From Alphaproteobacteria bacterium (GTDB lineage: Bacteria; Pseudomonadota; Alphaproteobacteria; CAAHEQ01; UBA3637): a stretch of 61,771 bases of DNA. Positions 25,167 through 33,431 of this stretch are shown one piece after another (position 1 is the first letter of the stretch; each line of letters opens with the position of its first letter). The DNA is taken from contig JAGCKR010000022.1 in the NCBI GenBank assembly GCA_017647405.1, forward strand, positions 1 to 61,771, in the 5' to 3' direction. The notes under the pieces were generated by a model. That model worked only from the letters and a program-made list of their open reading frames with translations. It searched no databases and was not told where the DNA came from. A program made the position numbers and the translations under genes.

Positions 25167-26513
25167 TGTTTCACGTGGAACAATAAAGATTAAAATTATA
25201 TTTATAAATTAAAATAAAACAGATGTTTCACGTGAAACATCTGTTTTATTTGAGTGAGAATTCTTGTAATACTCTTTTTACAGAACCTAAAATAATAATT
25301 ATTAAATAATAGGTAATAAATCAAGAATAGAATATATTTATTATTGTTTTTTTTTATTATTATTTAAACATGTTTCACGTGAAACATGTTTTATATAAAA
25401 GATGGGATTTATGTAATTTGTGTGTTTTAGATGATATTTATTTCTTATTTTTTTAATTAATTAAGTATTAATAAGCTTTTAAATAAAAAAATATGTATAT
25501 TGGTTGTTGTTTCACGTGAAACAATGGATTGTTTTATGATTTTGAAAAACATTTTTTGATAACTAAAAGGTGAGGGGAATATATTTTGTCGCAGAAGTTA
25601 TTTGTTTTTTATTATAAATATTTATTGTATATAAAATGTTTCATGTGAAACATTTTAATGAAAAAGTTTAATTTTTTATTTTTCATCAGATTTAAATGAA
25701 AATATATATAAGGATTCCTTAATAATAAAAAATAATTTATCTAATAAAGATGTTTCACGTGAAACATCTTTAAAATTTATTAATTGTAAAGAGATAGTTC
25801 TTTTGTAATAATGTAAATATGATAAGTTTTTAATTAATAAATTTATAATATGAATAAATATTAATCTAATTAGATAAAGGTGGGTAATTATTCTGTGTTT
25901 CACGTGAAACATTTATGCTTTTTTATATTGTTTATTTTTAAATAGGGTTGGTGTTATAGATGTAATTTTATTTATATTGGTAAATATAAGAGTGTTATTT
26001 TTTATATAATAATGTTTCACGTGAAACATTATTAGTTTCGCTTTATTTTGCAGAATATTAAATAGATATATTAATAAATAGAGTAGGGTAACAATGTAAA
26101 TAATATTTATATGTTTTATTTGTTATTAATTGTTTTTATAAACATATTTTTTGTTCATGTAGTATTTATAAAATATGTTTCATGTGAAACATATTTGTTA
26201 TATATTTTTATTATTCATATTTATCTTTGTATGAGTATAAATATTTTTTTGATTTATATATGACTTCTTATTATTTAAAATTTTTTAAATATAATATTAG
26301 AAATGATTCTTTTAGTGGCGAATGTTTCACGTGAAACACTTATATATTTATTTATAAAATTATATTTTTATATTTATTTAAGAATAACAAATGTTTCATG
26401 TGAAACATTTGTGAGTGTGTTTTTGTGTGAAAATATTTCTATTTATTTTTTATGACAAATAAAAAAAAGAGCGATTAAATATCGCTCTTTTAAGGAATGT
26501 TTCACGTGAAACA
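25167..26513. repeat. parS: Array of twelve parS sites (candidate centromere)
   Basis: A gene-free, extremely AT-rich region between parB and gatB. Eight sites are the perfect TGTTTCACGTGAAACA, starting at 25224, 25371, 25508, 25751, 25896, 26013, 26323 and 26498. Three have CATGTG in the core (25637, 26176, 26392), and one ends GTGGAACA (25167). Start-to-start distances are 57, 147, 137, 129, 114, 145, 117, 163, 147, 69 and 106 bp. Many sites have extra self-complementary flanks that differ between sites; the one at 25224 is a 38-bp perfect palindrome. The sequence between sites is not obviously repeated. The 16-bp motif matches the conserved bacterial parS, and parA/parB are adjacent. Confidence 0.9.
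26461..26491 (-). terminator. Intrinsic terminator after gatB
   Basis: An 11-bp stem (AAAAGAGCGAT / ATCGCTCTTTT, loop TAAAT) followed on the minus strand by a T-tract. A parS (26498-26513) lies between the gatB stop and this terminator, so it is in the gatB 3' untranslated RNA. The stem shares GAGCGAT with the parB terminator on the other side of the array. Confidence 0.85.
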
Positions 26514-26519
26514 TTTGTT

Positions 26520-27977
26520 TTATTGTTCTGAAAGTTTCTTATCTAATAATTGATTTGCAAGGGCAGGGTTAACCTTTCCTTGAGAAGCTTTCATGATTTG
26601 TCCCACAAACCATCCTTTTAATTTGTCTTTACCTGCATTAATTTCAGCAACCTTGTCTTGATTGGCGTTTAAAATATCTGAAATAAGAGCTTCAATTGCT
26701 CCAGTGTCTGATACTTGTTTTAATCCTTTTTCTTCAACAATTGTTGCCGGATCTTTTCCTGTTTCAGTCATTATTTCAAAAACTTCTTTTGCAATTTTTC
26801 CTGAAATAGTTCCATCACTAATTAATCCTATTAAAGCGCCAAGATTTTTAGCTGATACAGGGCTTTCAGAAATTGATAAGCCTGATTTATTTAAATAGGC
26901 AAATAAATCACCCATAACCCAGTTTGCAACTTTTTTAGCATCTTGTCCTTCACTGGCTGTTTCAAAATATAATGACGTTTCTTTATCGCTAACAAGAATG
27001 CCTGCATCATAGGCTGGTAAGCCTAATACCTCAATATAGCGCTTTTTCTTGGCTTCCGGCAGTTCTGGAAGATTTTGTCTAATATTTTCAATATGTTCAT
27101 CAGTCAGTATAACTGGAAGTAAGTCTGGATCAGGGAAGTATCTGTAATCATTAGCATTTTCCTTTGAACGCATAGGGCGTGTTTCAAGGTTTACAGAGTC
27201 AAACAAGCGCGTCTCTTGCGAAAATGTTTTTCCATCTTCGTACAAATCCACCTGTCTTTGCGCCTCAATCTCTATTGCTTGCATCACAAAACGGACAGAG
27301 TTGACGTTTTTAACTTCAACACGTTGACGAAGTTCTGATGACCCGACCGGACGAACAGAAATATTAACATCGCATCTCATAGATCCTTCATCCATGTTTC
27401 CATCACAAGTTTCAAGAGCTCGAACAATTGCTCTGAGTTGTCTTAAATATTCTCCTGCTTCTTGCGGTGTTCTGATATCTGGTTTTGAAACAATTTCCAT
27501 TAATCCGACACCGGATCTATTTAAATCGATATAAGATTTATTTGGACTCATATCGTGAATTGATTTTGCAGCATCTTGTTCTAAGTGTAAGCGTTCAACA
27601 CCAATTCTTTTGGTTCCATCATCTGTTGTAACCTCAATATATCCTTCGCCAACAATAGGGTAATAAAGTTGACTGATTTGATATCCTTGCGGTAAATCAG
27701 CATAGAAATAGTTTTTTCTGTCAAAACGGGAATACTTATTAATAACGGCATTTAAGCCCATACCGGTTTTAACGCATTGTTCTATGCATTTTTCGTTAAC
27801 AACAGGTAACATGCCAGGAAATGCAGCGTCAACAAATGAAACATTTGCATTTGCACTTGCTCCAAATTTTGCTGAAGCGCCTGAAAATACTTTTGAATTT
27901 GAAATGATTTGGCAATGGACTTCAAGGCCGACAACAATTTCCCAATCACCTGTTTTTCCTTTAATTGTATATGTCAT
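26520..27977 (-). CDS. gatB: Asp/Glu-tRNA amidotransferase subunit B
   Basis: The 485-aa tRNA-binding subunit of GatCAB, which amidates misacylated Glu-tRNA-Gln and/or Asp-tRNA-Asn. Motifs: [34 protein letters not shown], and [15 protein letters not shown]. The C-terminal YqeY-like helical domain (from about residue 330) ends [14 protein letters not shown]. It is the last gene of a gatC-gatA-gatB operon, 4 bp after gatA. Confidence 0.96.
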   Translation of the reverse strand: MTYTIKGKTGDWEIVVGLEVHCQIISNSKVFSGASAKFGASANANVSFVDAAFPGMLPVVNEKCIEQCVKTGMGLNAVINKYSRFDRKNYFYADLPQGYQISQLYYPIVGEGYIEVTTDDGTKRIGVERLHLEQDAAKSIHDMSPNKSYIDLNRSGVGLMEIVSKPDIRTPQEAGEYLRQLRAIVRALETCDGNMDEGSMRCDVNISVRPVGSSELRQRVEVKNVNSVRFVMQAIEIEAQRQVDLYEDGKTFSQETRLFDSVNLETRPMRSKENANDYRYFPDPDLLPVILTDEHIENIRQNLPELPEAKKKRYIEVLGLPAYDAGILVSDKETSLYFETASEGQDAKKVANWVMGDLFAYLNKSGLSISESPVSAKNLGALIGLISDGTISGKIAKEVFEIMTETGKDPATIVEEKGLKQVSDTGAIEALISDILNANQDKVAEINAGKDKLKGWFVGQIMKASQGKVNPALANQLLDKKLSEQ

Positions 27978-27981
27978 CTTA

Positions 27982-29466
27982 TTATCCTTTCACATGGTGT
28001 GGTTTTTTATCAAATCCAGCCAATGATTCAAGAACCCCTGAAACTTGGAAGACTGTATTTTCATCAAAGTGTTTTCCAATTACCTGCAATCCGATTGGAA
28101 GACCATTTTTTGCGATTGTAATTGGTAAAGCTAATGAAGGTACACCAGCCAAGGAGGCAGGTGTTGTGAATACGTCGCCCAAATATGTGTCAACAGGGCT
28201 CATATTTTGCATTGCTTCATATGATAATGCTGTTGTTGGAGCAGCTGGAGCCAAAATAGCATCAACTTGTTTAAATGCTTCGATAAAGTCGTTATAGATA
28301 AGACGGCGAACACGTTGTGCACGTGTGTAATAAGCATCATAAAATCCTGCCGAAAGAACGAATGTTCCCAATAAGATACGGCGAATTACTTCTGGTCCAA
28401 ATCCATCTGAACGTGTGTTTTCATACATTTCATCTAATGAATTACCATCAACTCTTGTTGTGTAGCGAACGCCATCATATCTGGCAAGATTTGAGGATGC
28501 TTCTGCACAGGCAACAATATAGTAAACCGGCAAGGCGTATTTTGTATGCGGCAATGAAATTTCAATGATTTCCGCGCCTGCATTTTTAAGCATTTCAATA
28601 CCTTTATCCCATGCTTGTGCAATTTCTGGATTCAAGTCTTTGGAGCGATACTCTTTTGGGATACCAATTTTTTTACCTTTAATATCACCAGTTAAAGCTG
28701 CTGTAAAATCAGGAACAGCTTTATTAACAACAGTTGAATCTTTTGCGTCATATCCGGCCATTTCTCTTAATAACAAAGCACAATCTTCCACTGATCGAGC
28801 CATTGGACCCGCCTGATCTAATGAAGAGGCAAAAGCAACAATACCATAACGTGAGCAACGTCCATATGTTGGTTTTATACCTGTAATACCACAAAAAGAG
28901 GCTGGTTGGCGAATTGATCCGCCAGTATCTGATCCTGTTGCACCCATACAAAGACCGGCACTAACCGCTGCAGCTGAGCCACCGGAAGATCCACCTGGAA
29001 CTAAAGTATATTCACCGTTTTCATCAGCCCATGGATTTTTTGTTACACCATAATAGCTTGTCATGGTTGATCCGCCCATTGCAAATTGGTCGGTGTTTAC
29101 TTTTCCAAGCATAATTGTTCCGGCATCTTTTAAGTTTTGGGTTACTGTTGATTCATATGGAGGAACAAAATTTGATAAAATTTTTGAAGCTGCGGTTGTT
29201 TTAACACCTTTTGTACAATATAAATCTTTATTTGCAATTGGAATACCTTCCAAGCGACCGATTTTTTCACCACTTGCTCTTTTTTTATCGCTTTGCTCGG
29301 CTTGAGTTAAAGCAAGTTCCGGTGTTTCAGTAATGTATGCGTTTAAAAATCTTGCTTTCTCCATTTCTTCCAAATGAGCTTTCGTCAGTTCAACAGAAGA
29401 AATTTCTTTTTTATCAAGAAGTGAAAGAGCTTCACTGATATGTAAATCTGTTAAATTTGTTGTCAT
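27982..29466 (-). CDS. gatA: Asp/Glu-tRNA amidotransferase subunit A
   Basis: The 494-aa amidase subunit of GatCAB, releasing ammonia from glutamine. The catalytic Ser-cisSer-Lys triad is intact: Lys80 ([11 protein letters not shown]), Ser160 ([15 protein letters not shown]) and Ser184 ([13 protein letters not shown]). Length is normal. gatC lies 5 bp upstream. Presence of GatCAB suggests that glutaminyl-tRNA and/or asparaginyl-tRNA is made by the indirect route. Confidence 0.96.
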   Translation of the reverse strand: MTTNLTDLHISEALSLLDKKEISSVELTKAHLEEMEKARFLNAYITETPELALTQAEQSDKKRASGEKIGRLEGIPIANKDLYCTKGVKTTAASKILSNFVPPYESTVTQNLKDAGTIMLGKVNTDQFAMGGSTMTSYYGVTKNPWADENGEYTLVPGGSSGGSAAAVSAGLCMGATGSDTGGSIRQPASFCGITGIKPTYGRCSRYGIVAFASSLDQAGPMARSVEDCALLLREMAGYDAKDSTVVNKAVPDFTAALTGDIKGKKIGIPKEYRSKDLNPEIAQAWDKGIEMLKNAGAEIIEISLPHTKYALPVYYIVACAEASSNLARYDGVRYTTRVDGNSLDEMYENTRSDGFGPEVIRRILLGTFVLSAGFYDAYYTRAQRVRRLIYNDFIEAFKQVDAILAPAAPTTALSYEAMQNMSPVDTYLGDVFTTPASLAGVPSLALPITIAKNGLPIGLQVIGKHFDENTVFQVSGVLESLAGFDKKPHHVKG

Positions 29467-29471
29467 AAAAA

Positions 29472-29759
29472 TTACTCCACCATTTTGGGAACAGCATAAA
29501 ATCCATGAACGGCATCAGGGGCGTTCATTAATAACTCTTGTTGTAAATCACCTGTTGTGACTTCATCTTTTCTCATCCATGGTTCTTGAAGAGAAACACT
29601 GATTAATGGTTCAATGCCATCAACATTAACTTCTTTTAATTCTTCAACCCAGTTTAAAATGCTGTTAATATCTTCAGTAAATTTTTCCTCTTGATCGGCA
29701 GGAAATTTTAATCTTGCTAATTTTGATATATTTTTAATTGTTGTTTCGTTAAAACTCAT
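29472..29759 (-). CDS. gatC: Asp/Glu-tRNA amidotransferase subunit C
   Basis: The 95-aa linker subunit of GatCAB. It begins [20 protein letters not shown], followed by the helix [19 protein letters not shown], and ends [10 protein letters not shown], all typical of GatC. It is the first gene of the operon. The 160-bp AT-rich gap upstream must hold its promoter, but I could not single out one box pair. Confidence 0.93.
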   Translation of the reverse strand: MSFNETTIKNISKLARLKFPADQEEKFTEDINSILNWVEELKEVNVDGIEPLISVSLQEPWMRKDEVTTGDLQQELLMNAPDAVHGFYAVPKMVE

Positions 29760-30019
29760 TTTTTTAACTCTCTTTAAAATTATTTAAGTTGTTGAATTTT
29801 TACGTCGTTTACGATGACCTTTTTTCATGAAAAAGTCAAGTAAAATATGTGAAATCCGTGTATTTTTCAAGAATTGAATAAAATTTTAAAAATTTATCTA
29901 AAAAGAAAAAAAGTAATTGTTTGATAATGAATTTTTTTATAAAAAGTGATTTTTTTCTGTTATTTATTTTTTTCATGGTATATAATAGAAAAAAAGGGAT
30001 TTATTTAAAGGGGACAAAA

Positions 30020-30310
30020 ATGAAAGAGCCTGTCTTAAAAGCTGTTGCGATGCCACCACGTATTTTTTGGGCGCCCATGTATCCGGCGGTTGTTAACTTT
30101 GCCATTCAGGCTGGGATTTTATTTGTTTGTATTACCGCATTTAATATCTCACCTCTTTATTTTATCGGAACAATTGGAATAACGCATATTTTAATTGCTG
30201 CTTATTCTATGAAAGAACCTCATTTATCAAAAATGATGTTAACTTTTGGTCCAATGGCTACGCCATCAAAAAATATCTATCCTGATAAAGGAAATAAACT
30301 TGCTCCATAA
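30020..30310 (+). CDS. virB3: Type IV secretion protein VirB3
   Basis: A 96-aa inner-membrane protein of the type IV secretion system, associated with VirB4. It has hydrophobic segments at about residues 20-40 and 44-60, and the VirB3-like tail KEPHLSKMM. I start it at the ATG at 30020-30022, preceded by AAAGGGG; the frame extends 33 codons upstream into a hydrophobic stretch without a ribosome-binding site. A TATAAT at 29981-29986 may be its -10 box. It precedes virB4 by 12 bp. Confidence 0.8.
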   Translation: MKEPVLKAVAMPPRIFWAPMYPAVVNFAIQAGILFVCITAFNISPLYFIGTIGITHILIAAYSMKEPHLSKMMLTFGPMATPSKNIYPDKGNKLAP

Positions 30311-30322
30311 GGAACTTAAAAA

Positions 30323-32767
30323 ATGAATAATATTCAATTTGATATGAATGTATTTGACTTTTTGGCACAAGGTGCTTCTTCTTTTTCAACTCTTGTGGCA
30401 ATTATTGGTGTGATAGCAGCAATGTTTATCATGTCTGTTTTTGTAACCAAGTTAGGGGATATCATTTTACCACGCCCCAAAGAAACAAGGGTTTCTGATT
30501 TTTTACCATTTAGTCGTTTAGATGATGATGGGGCAACAATTCATTTAAGAAATGGTTCTTTAGCGCGTGTTTTTGAAATTACTGGTGCAGATACAACATT
30601 ACTAACTGCTTCTGAACGTTTTTCTTTAATGAATACGCGTAAGCAATGGATTGACTCTATGGCTTCATTGGAGGTTGTTTCTCGAGTTATCACTATTCGG
30701 GAAAGAGTTGTTTTAGGAGAAGAAGGAGAGCATAAAGATTCTAAATTATTGAGACAAATTTCTCAAAAATGGACAGAGAATATGCATCGGGTGTTTCGTA
30801 ACAAACATTATATTGTGTTATCTGTGAATGACAGAAAAACAGCAATGGATGATCTTCAACAAGCAACAGTTGCTTTAACATCAATTTTGGATGCATATCA
30901 ACCGGTTCTTATTTCTGAAAAAACACCAACGAAACATAAAGATAAAAGTCCTTTTTGGTTGTTTGCTCAATTAGCAAGTCCTTTATCAGTACCGCAACCC
31001 AGAATTGGTTTTGAAGAAGGTGAAACTTTAAACTCATTGTTAACAGCTGATTATATTCATTTCACAAAAGATGAAGGTATTATCAAGTTTTTTTCGGGTG
31101 ATATTGAAAAATATGCACTTTGTATCGGGATAAGAAAACCTGGTGACTTTATGGATGAACAAATGATTGCTGATATTTTAAGCATTGATTGTGAAGTAAC
31201 TCTTGTTCATAACATTAAATCCATTCCGATGGTTAAAGCAAATATGCTTTTAATGCAACAACGAAGAATGGCTTGGTTGACAACATTTTCAACAAACGTG
31301 ATGGCTCAATATAACACGGCACTTGAATGGATGGATCAATCAGATGCTGATGGCCAAACTTTAAATGAATATGCGATGACAATTTTTGTATATGGATATT
31401 CCAAAAATGAGTTAAAATTTGGTCAGGAAGAAATTGAAAAAATTTGTCGTTTATATAATGTCACCCCTGTTCGTGAAGGTTGGGCAGCACAAGCAACCTT
31501 TTTTGCGCAATTTCCAACTTATGATATTTATCCGAGAACTTTTTTATATTTGTCGAGGGTTGTTGCCTGTGCTATTTGTATTGATAAAACGGCTGAGGGT
31601 CGTCAAAAATCAGATTGGGGTCCCGTTCCACTTTCTTATTTCAGAACTATTTCCGGTACAGCTTATGCTTTCCAATTCCACGTTTCTGAAGAACCATATG
31701 CGGTTGCGCATACAGCTTTAATTGGGCCGACTGGTCAAGGTAAAACAACATTATTTTCCTTTTTGGCTGGTCAGGCAATGCGTATTCCTGATTTAAGAAC
31801 ATATTTCTTCGACCGTAATAATGGTGCCAAGGTTTTTGCGTTAATGCAAGGTGCTCCATATGTACGTTTTGATGGTGGGGAAGAATCTGTTTCTTTGAAT
31901 CCATTTGCAGTTCCGGATTCAGCGGATACACGCGCCTTTTTAAGAACCTGGATGCGAGATATCACCGGCGGAATAGATGCTGTTTCTGAGCAAGAAATTG
32001 CTCGTGCTGTTACAACGGCATTTGAATATTTAAAGCCAGAGGAAAGATTATTGAAAAATCTTTATAAAAGTTGTTTTGCACCGAATAGTTTTATGCGTAG
32101 AGAGCTTTTCAGATGGGTTAATGATGATCAATATGGCCGTGTCTTTAACTCTTTAACAGATAATCTTGACTTATCCAGTCGATATATGGCATTTGACTTT
32201 ACAACAATCTTCCAAGACAGTGTTTTAGCACCAGCTGTTATTAGCTATGTTATGTATCGTATTCAAACACTTTCAACAGTGATGGGAACGCCAAGTTTAA
32301 TTATGATTGACGAAACAGCCCCTATGCTTGAGCATCCGATGTTTAAGGATAGTTTTATCGTTGGTTTGCGAGAAGGTCGTAAAAAACGTCAAGCATATCT
32401 GTGTGCATTCCAGCAACCAAGATTTTTGGATGATAATGGGTTAGGGGATGTTATCAGAGGTCAATGTCAAACAGTTATTTTCTTTAGAAACCCACAGGCG
32501 AATCCTTCAGATTATGCCACATGGAATTTAACACCAAGAGAAATGAATTTCATTTTAGGTAAGGAGTTTGCTGAACGTAAATATGCTATTTTGGTTTCGC
32601 GTCCGGCGATTCATGAATCTGTTATTTTAGATGTTGATTTAAGTGGGTTAGGGCCATACTTGAAAGTTTATTCTTCCGGTAATAAGAGTGTTATCTTAGC
32701 TGAACGATTATCAAAACAAATTCAAGATACAGATGCATTGGTTCAAGCCTATCTTGAGCAAGCTTAA
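30323..32767 (+). CDS. virB4: Type IV secretion ATPase VirB4
   Basis: An 814-aa ATPase that powers assembly of, or export through, a type IV secretion apparatus. Walker A is GPTGQGKTTLFSFLAG, and Walker B is SLIMIDETAPMLEHP. Conserved REGRKKRQAYLCAFQQP follows. An N-terminal membrane segment (about residues 18-42) precedes the CagE/TrbE/VirB domain. No other virB/virD gene apart from virB3 is in the window, so the system must be split over several loci if it is complete. Confidence 0.92.
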   Translation: MNNIQFDMNVFDFLAQGASSFSTLVAIIGVIAAMFIMSVFVTKLGDIILPRPKETRVSDFLPFSRLDDDGATIHLRNGSLARVFEITGADTTLLTASERFSLMNTRKQWIDSMASLEVVSRVITIRERVVLGEEGEHKDSKLLRQISQKWTENMHRVFRNKHYIVLSVNDRKTAMDDLQQATVALTSILDAYQPVLISEKTPTKHKDKSPFWLFAQLASPLSVPQPRIGFEEGETLNSLLTADYIHFTKDEGIIKFFSGDIEKYALCIGIRKPGDFMDEQMIADILSIDCEVTLVHNIKSIPMVKANMLLMQQRRMAWLTTFSTNVMAQYNTALEWMDQSDADGQTLNEYAMTIFVYGYSKNELKFGQEEIEKICRLYNVTPVREGWAAQATFFAQFPTYDIYPRTFLYLSRVVACAICIDKTAEGRQKSDWGPVPLSYFRTISGTAYAFQFHVSEEPYAVAHTALIGPTGQGKTTLFSFLAGQAMRIPDLRTYFFDRNNGAKVFALMQGAPYVRFDGGEESVSLNPFAVPDSADTRAFLRTWMRDITGGIDAVSEQEIARAVTTAFEYLKPEERLLKNLYKSCFAPNSFMRRELFRWVNDDQYGRVFNSLTDNLDLSSRYMAFDFTTIFQDSVLAPAVISYVMYRIQTLSTVMGTPSLIMIDETAPMLEHPMFKDSFIVGLREGRKKRQAYLCAFQQPRFLDDNGLGDVIRGQCQTVIFFRNPQANPSDYATWNLTPREMNFILGKEFAERKYAILVSRPAIHESVILDVDLSGLGPYLKVYSSGNKSVILAERLSKQIQDTDALVQAYLEQA

Positions 32768-32770
32768 TAT

Positions 32771-32803
32771 AAAAAACCTCTTGAAAATTCAAGAGGTTTT
32801 TTT
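32771..32803 (+). terminator. Terminator after virB4 (bidirectional)
   Basis: AAAAAACCTCTTGAA pairs with TTCAAGAGGTTTTTT and has T-tracts on both strands. It can also serve the convergent small membrane protein gene at 32833. Confidence 0.85.
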
Positions 32804-32832
32804 ATGTGAAACAAGGATATATATATCAATAT

Positions 32833-33042
32833 TTAATTCATAGAGAGTAACTTGTTTTCTCTTATAGAAAGAATAACAAGAGCCACAGCACTTAGCCCAA
32901 CAATAGTGTAAATAAGTCGTGATAGCAAGCTCATTTGACCAAAGATTGCTGCAACTAAATCAAATCCAAAAATACCGATTAAACCCCAATTTAAAGCGCC
33001 TATTAAACAAATAATAGCTAATATTTTTATAAGTATATGCAT
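32833..33042 (-). CDS. Small DUF378-family membrane protein
   Basis: A 69-aa protein with two membrane helices (about residues 4-28 and 38-60) and the stretch GALNWGLIGIFGFDLV, the DUF378 signature. Function is unknown. The ATG at 33040-33042 is preceded by AAGGAG 7 nt upstream, better than an earlier ATG 10 codons upstream. Confidence 0.8.
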   Translation of the reverse strand: MHILIKILAIICLIGALNWGLIGIFGFDLVAAIFGQMSLLSRLIYTIVGLSAVALVILSIRENKLLSMN

Positions 33043-33154
33043 AATGTTTCTCCTTTTTTTCGCAATAAACAAATAATTTTCTTTTTTCCTATTGCAAGAG
33101 GAAAAAGGTATAAAAACAAATGGAAATACTAAAGAATCAGATATAAAAAATAGA

Positions 33155-33430
33155 TTATTTTATCTCAGTGTAATCAACATCGATAATATTTTCTTCGTTT
33201 TTTGGTTTTCTTTTTTTCTCAATATTGATTTCCGGTGTTATTTTAAATGTAAAAATTTTTCCTGATCGTTTAATAAAATATATAATTAGTAAAATAACAA
33301 GTAGAGGAAGAGCAACATATGCTGCAAAATAAAGAATAAAAATAAAAAACAAAACAAATAAAATGAAAGTGAAAATACTATATCCGGACACAAATAGCGC
33401 TGCTAAAAGATTTGTTAAAAATGGGGGCAT
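33155..33430 (-). CDS. Unknown small membrane protein downstream of mutS
   Basis: A 91-aa protein I do not recognise. It has two long hydrophobic segments (about residues 5-30 and 32-52), then a basic stretch and an acidic tail ENIIDVDYTEIK. Its start codon lies 1 bp after the mutS stop, so it is probably translated from the mutS message. Confidence 0.6.
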   Translation of the reverse strand: MPPFLTNLLAALFVSGYSIFTFILFVLFFIFILYFAAYVALPLLVILLIIYFIKRSGKIFTFKITPEINIEKKRKPKNEENIIDVDYTEIK

Positions 33431-33431
33431 A

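Noticed and set aside
25676-25912. Minus-strand frame of 78 codons inside the parS array starting MFHVKH
   Set aside because: The start is just a parS preceded by A, which always reads ATG TTT CAC GTG. The rest is AT-rich, lacks a ribosome-binding site and has no protein-like composition.
25167-26513. CRISPR-like interpretation of the evenly spaced repeats
   Set aside because: Repeats are 16-bp palindromes matching parS, spacers are too long and uneven, and no cas genes are present.
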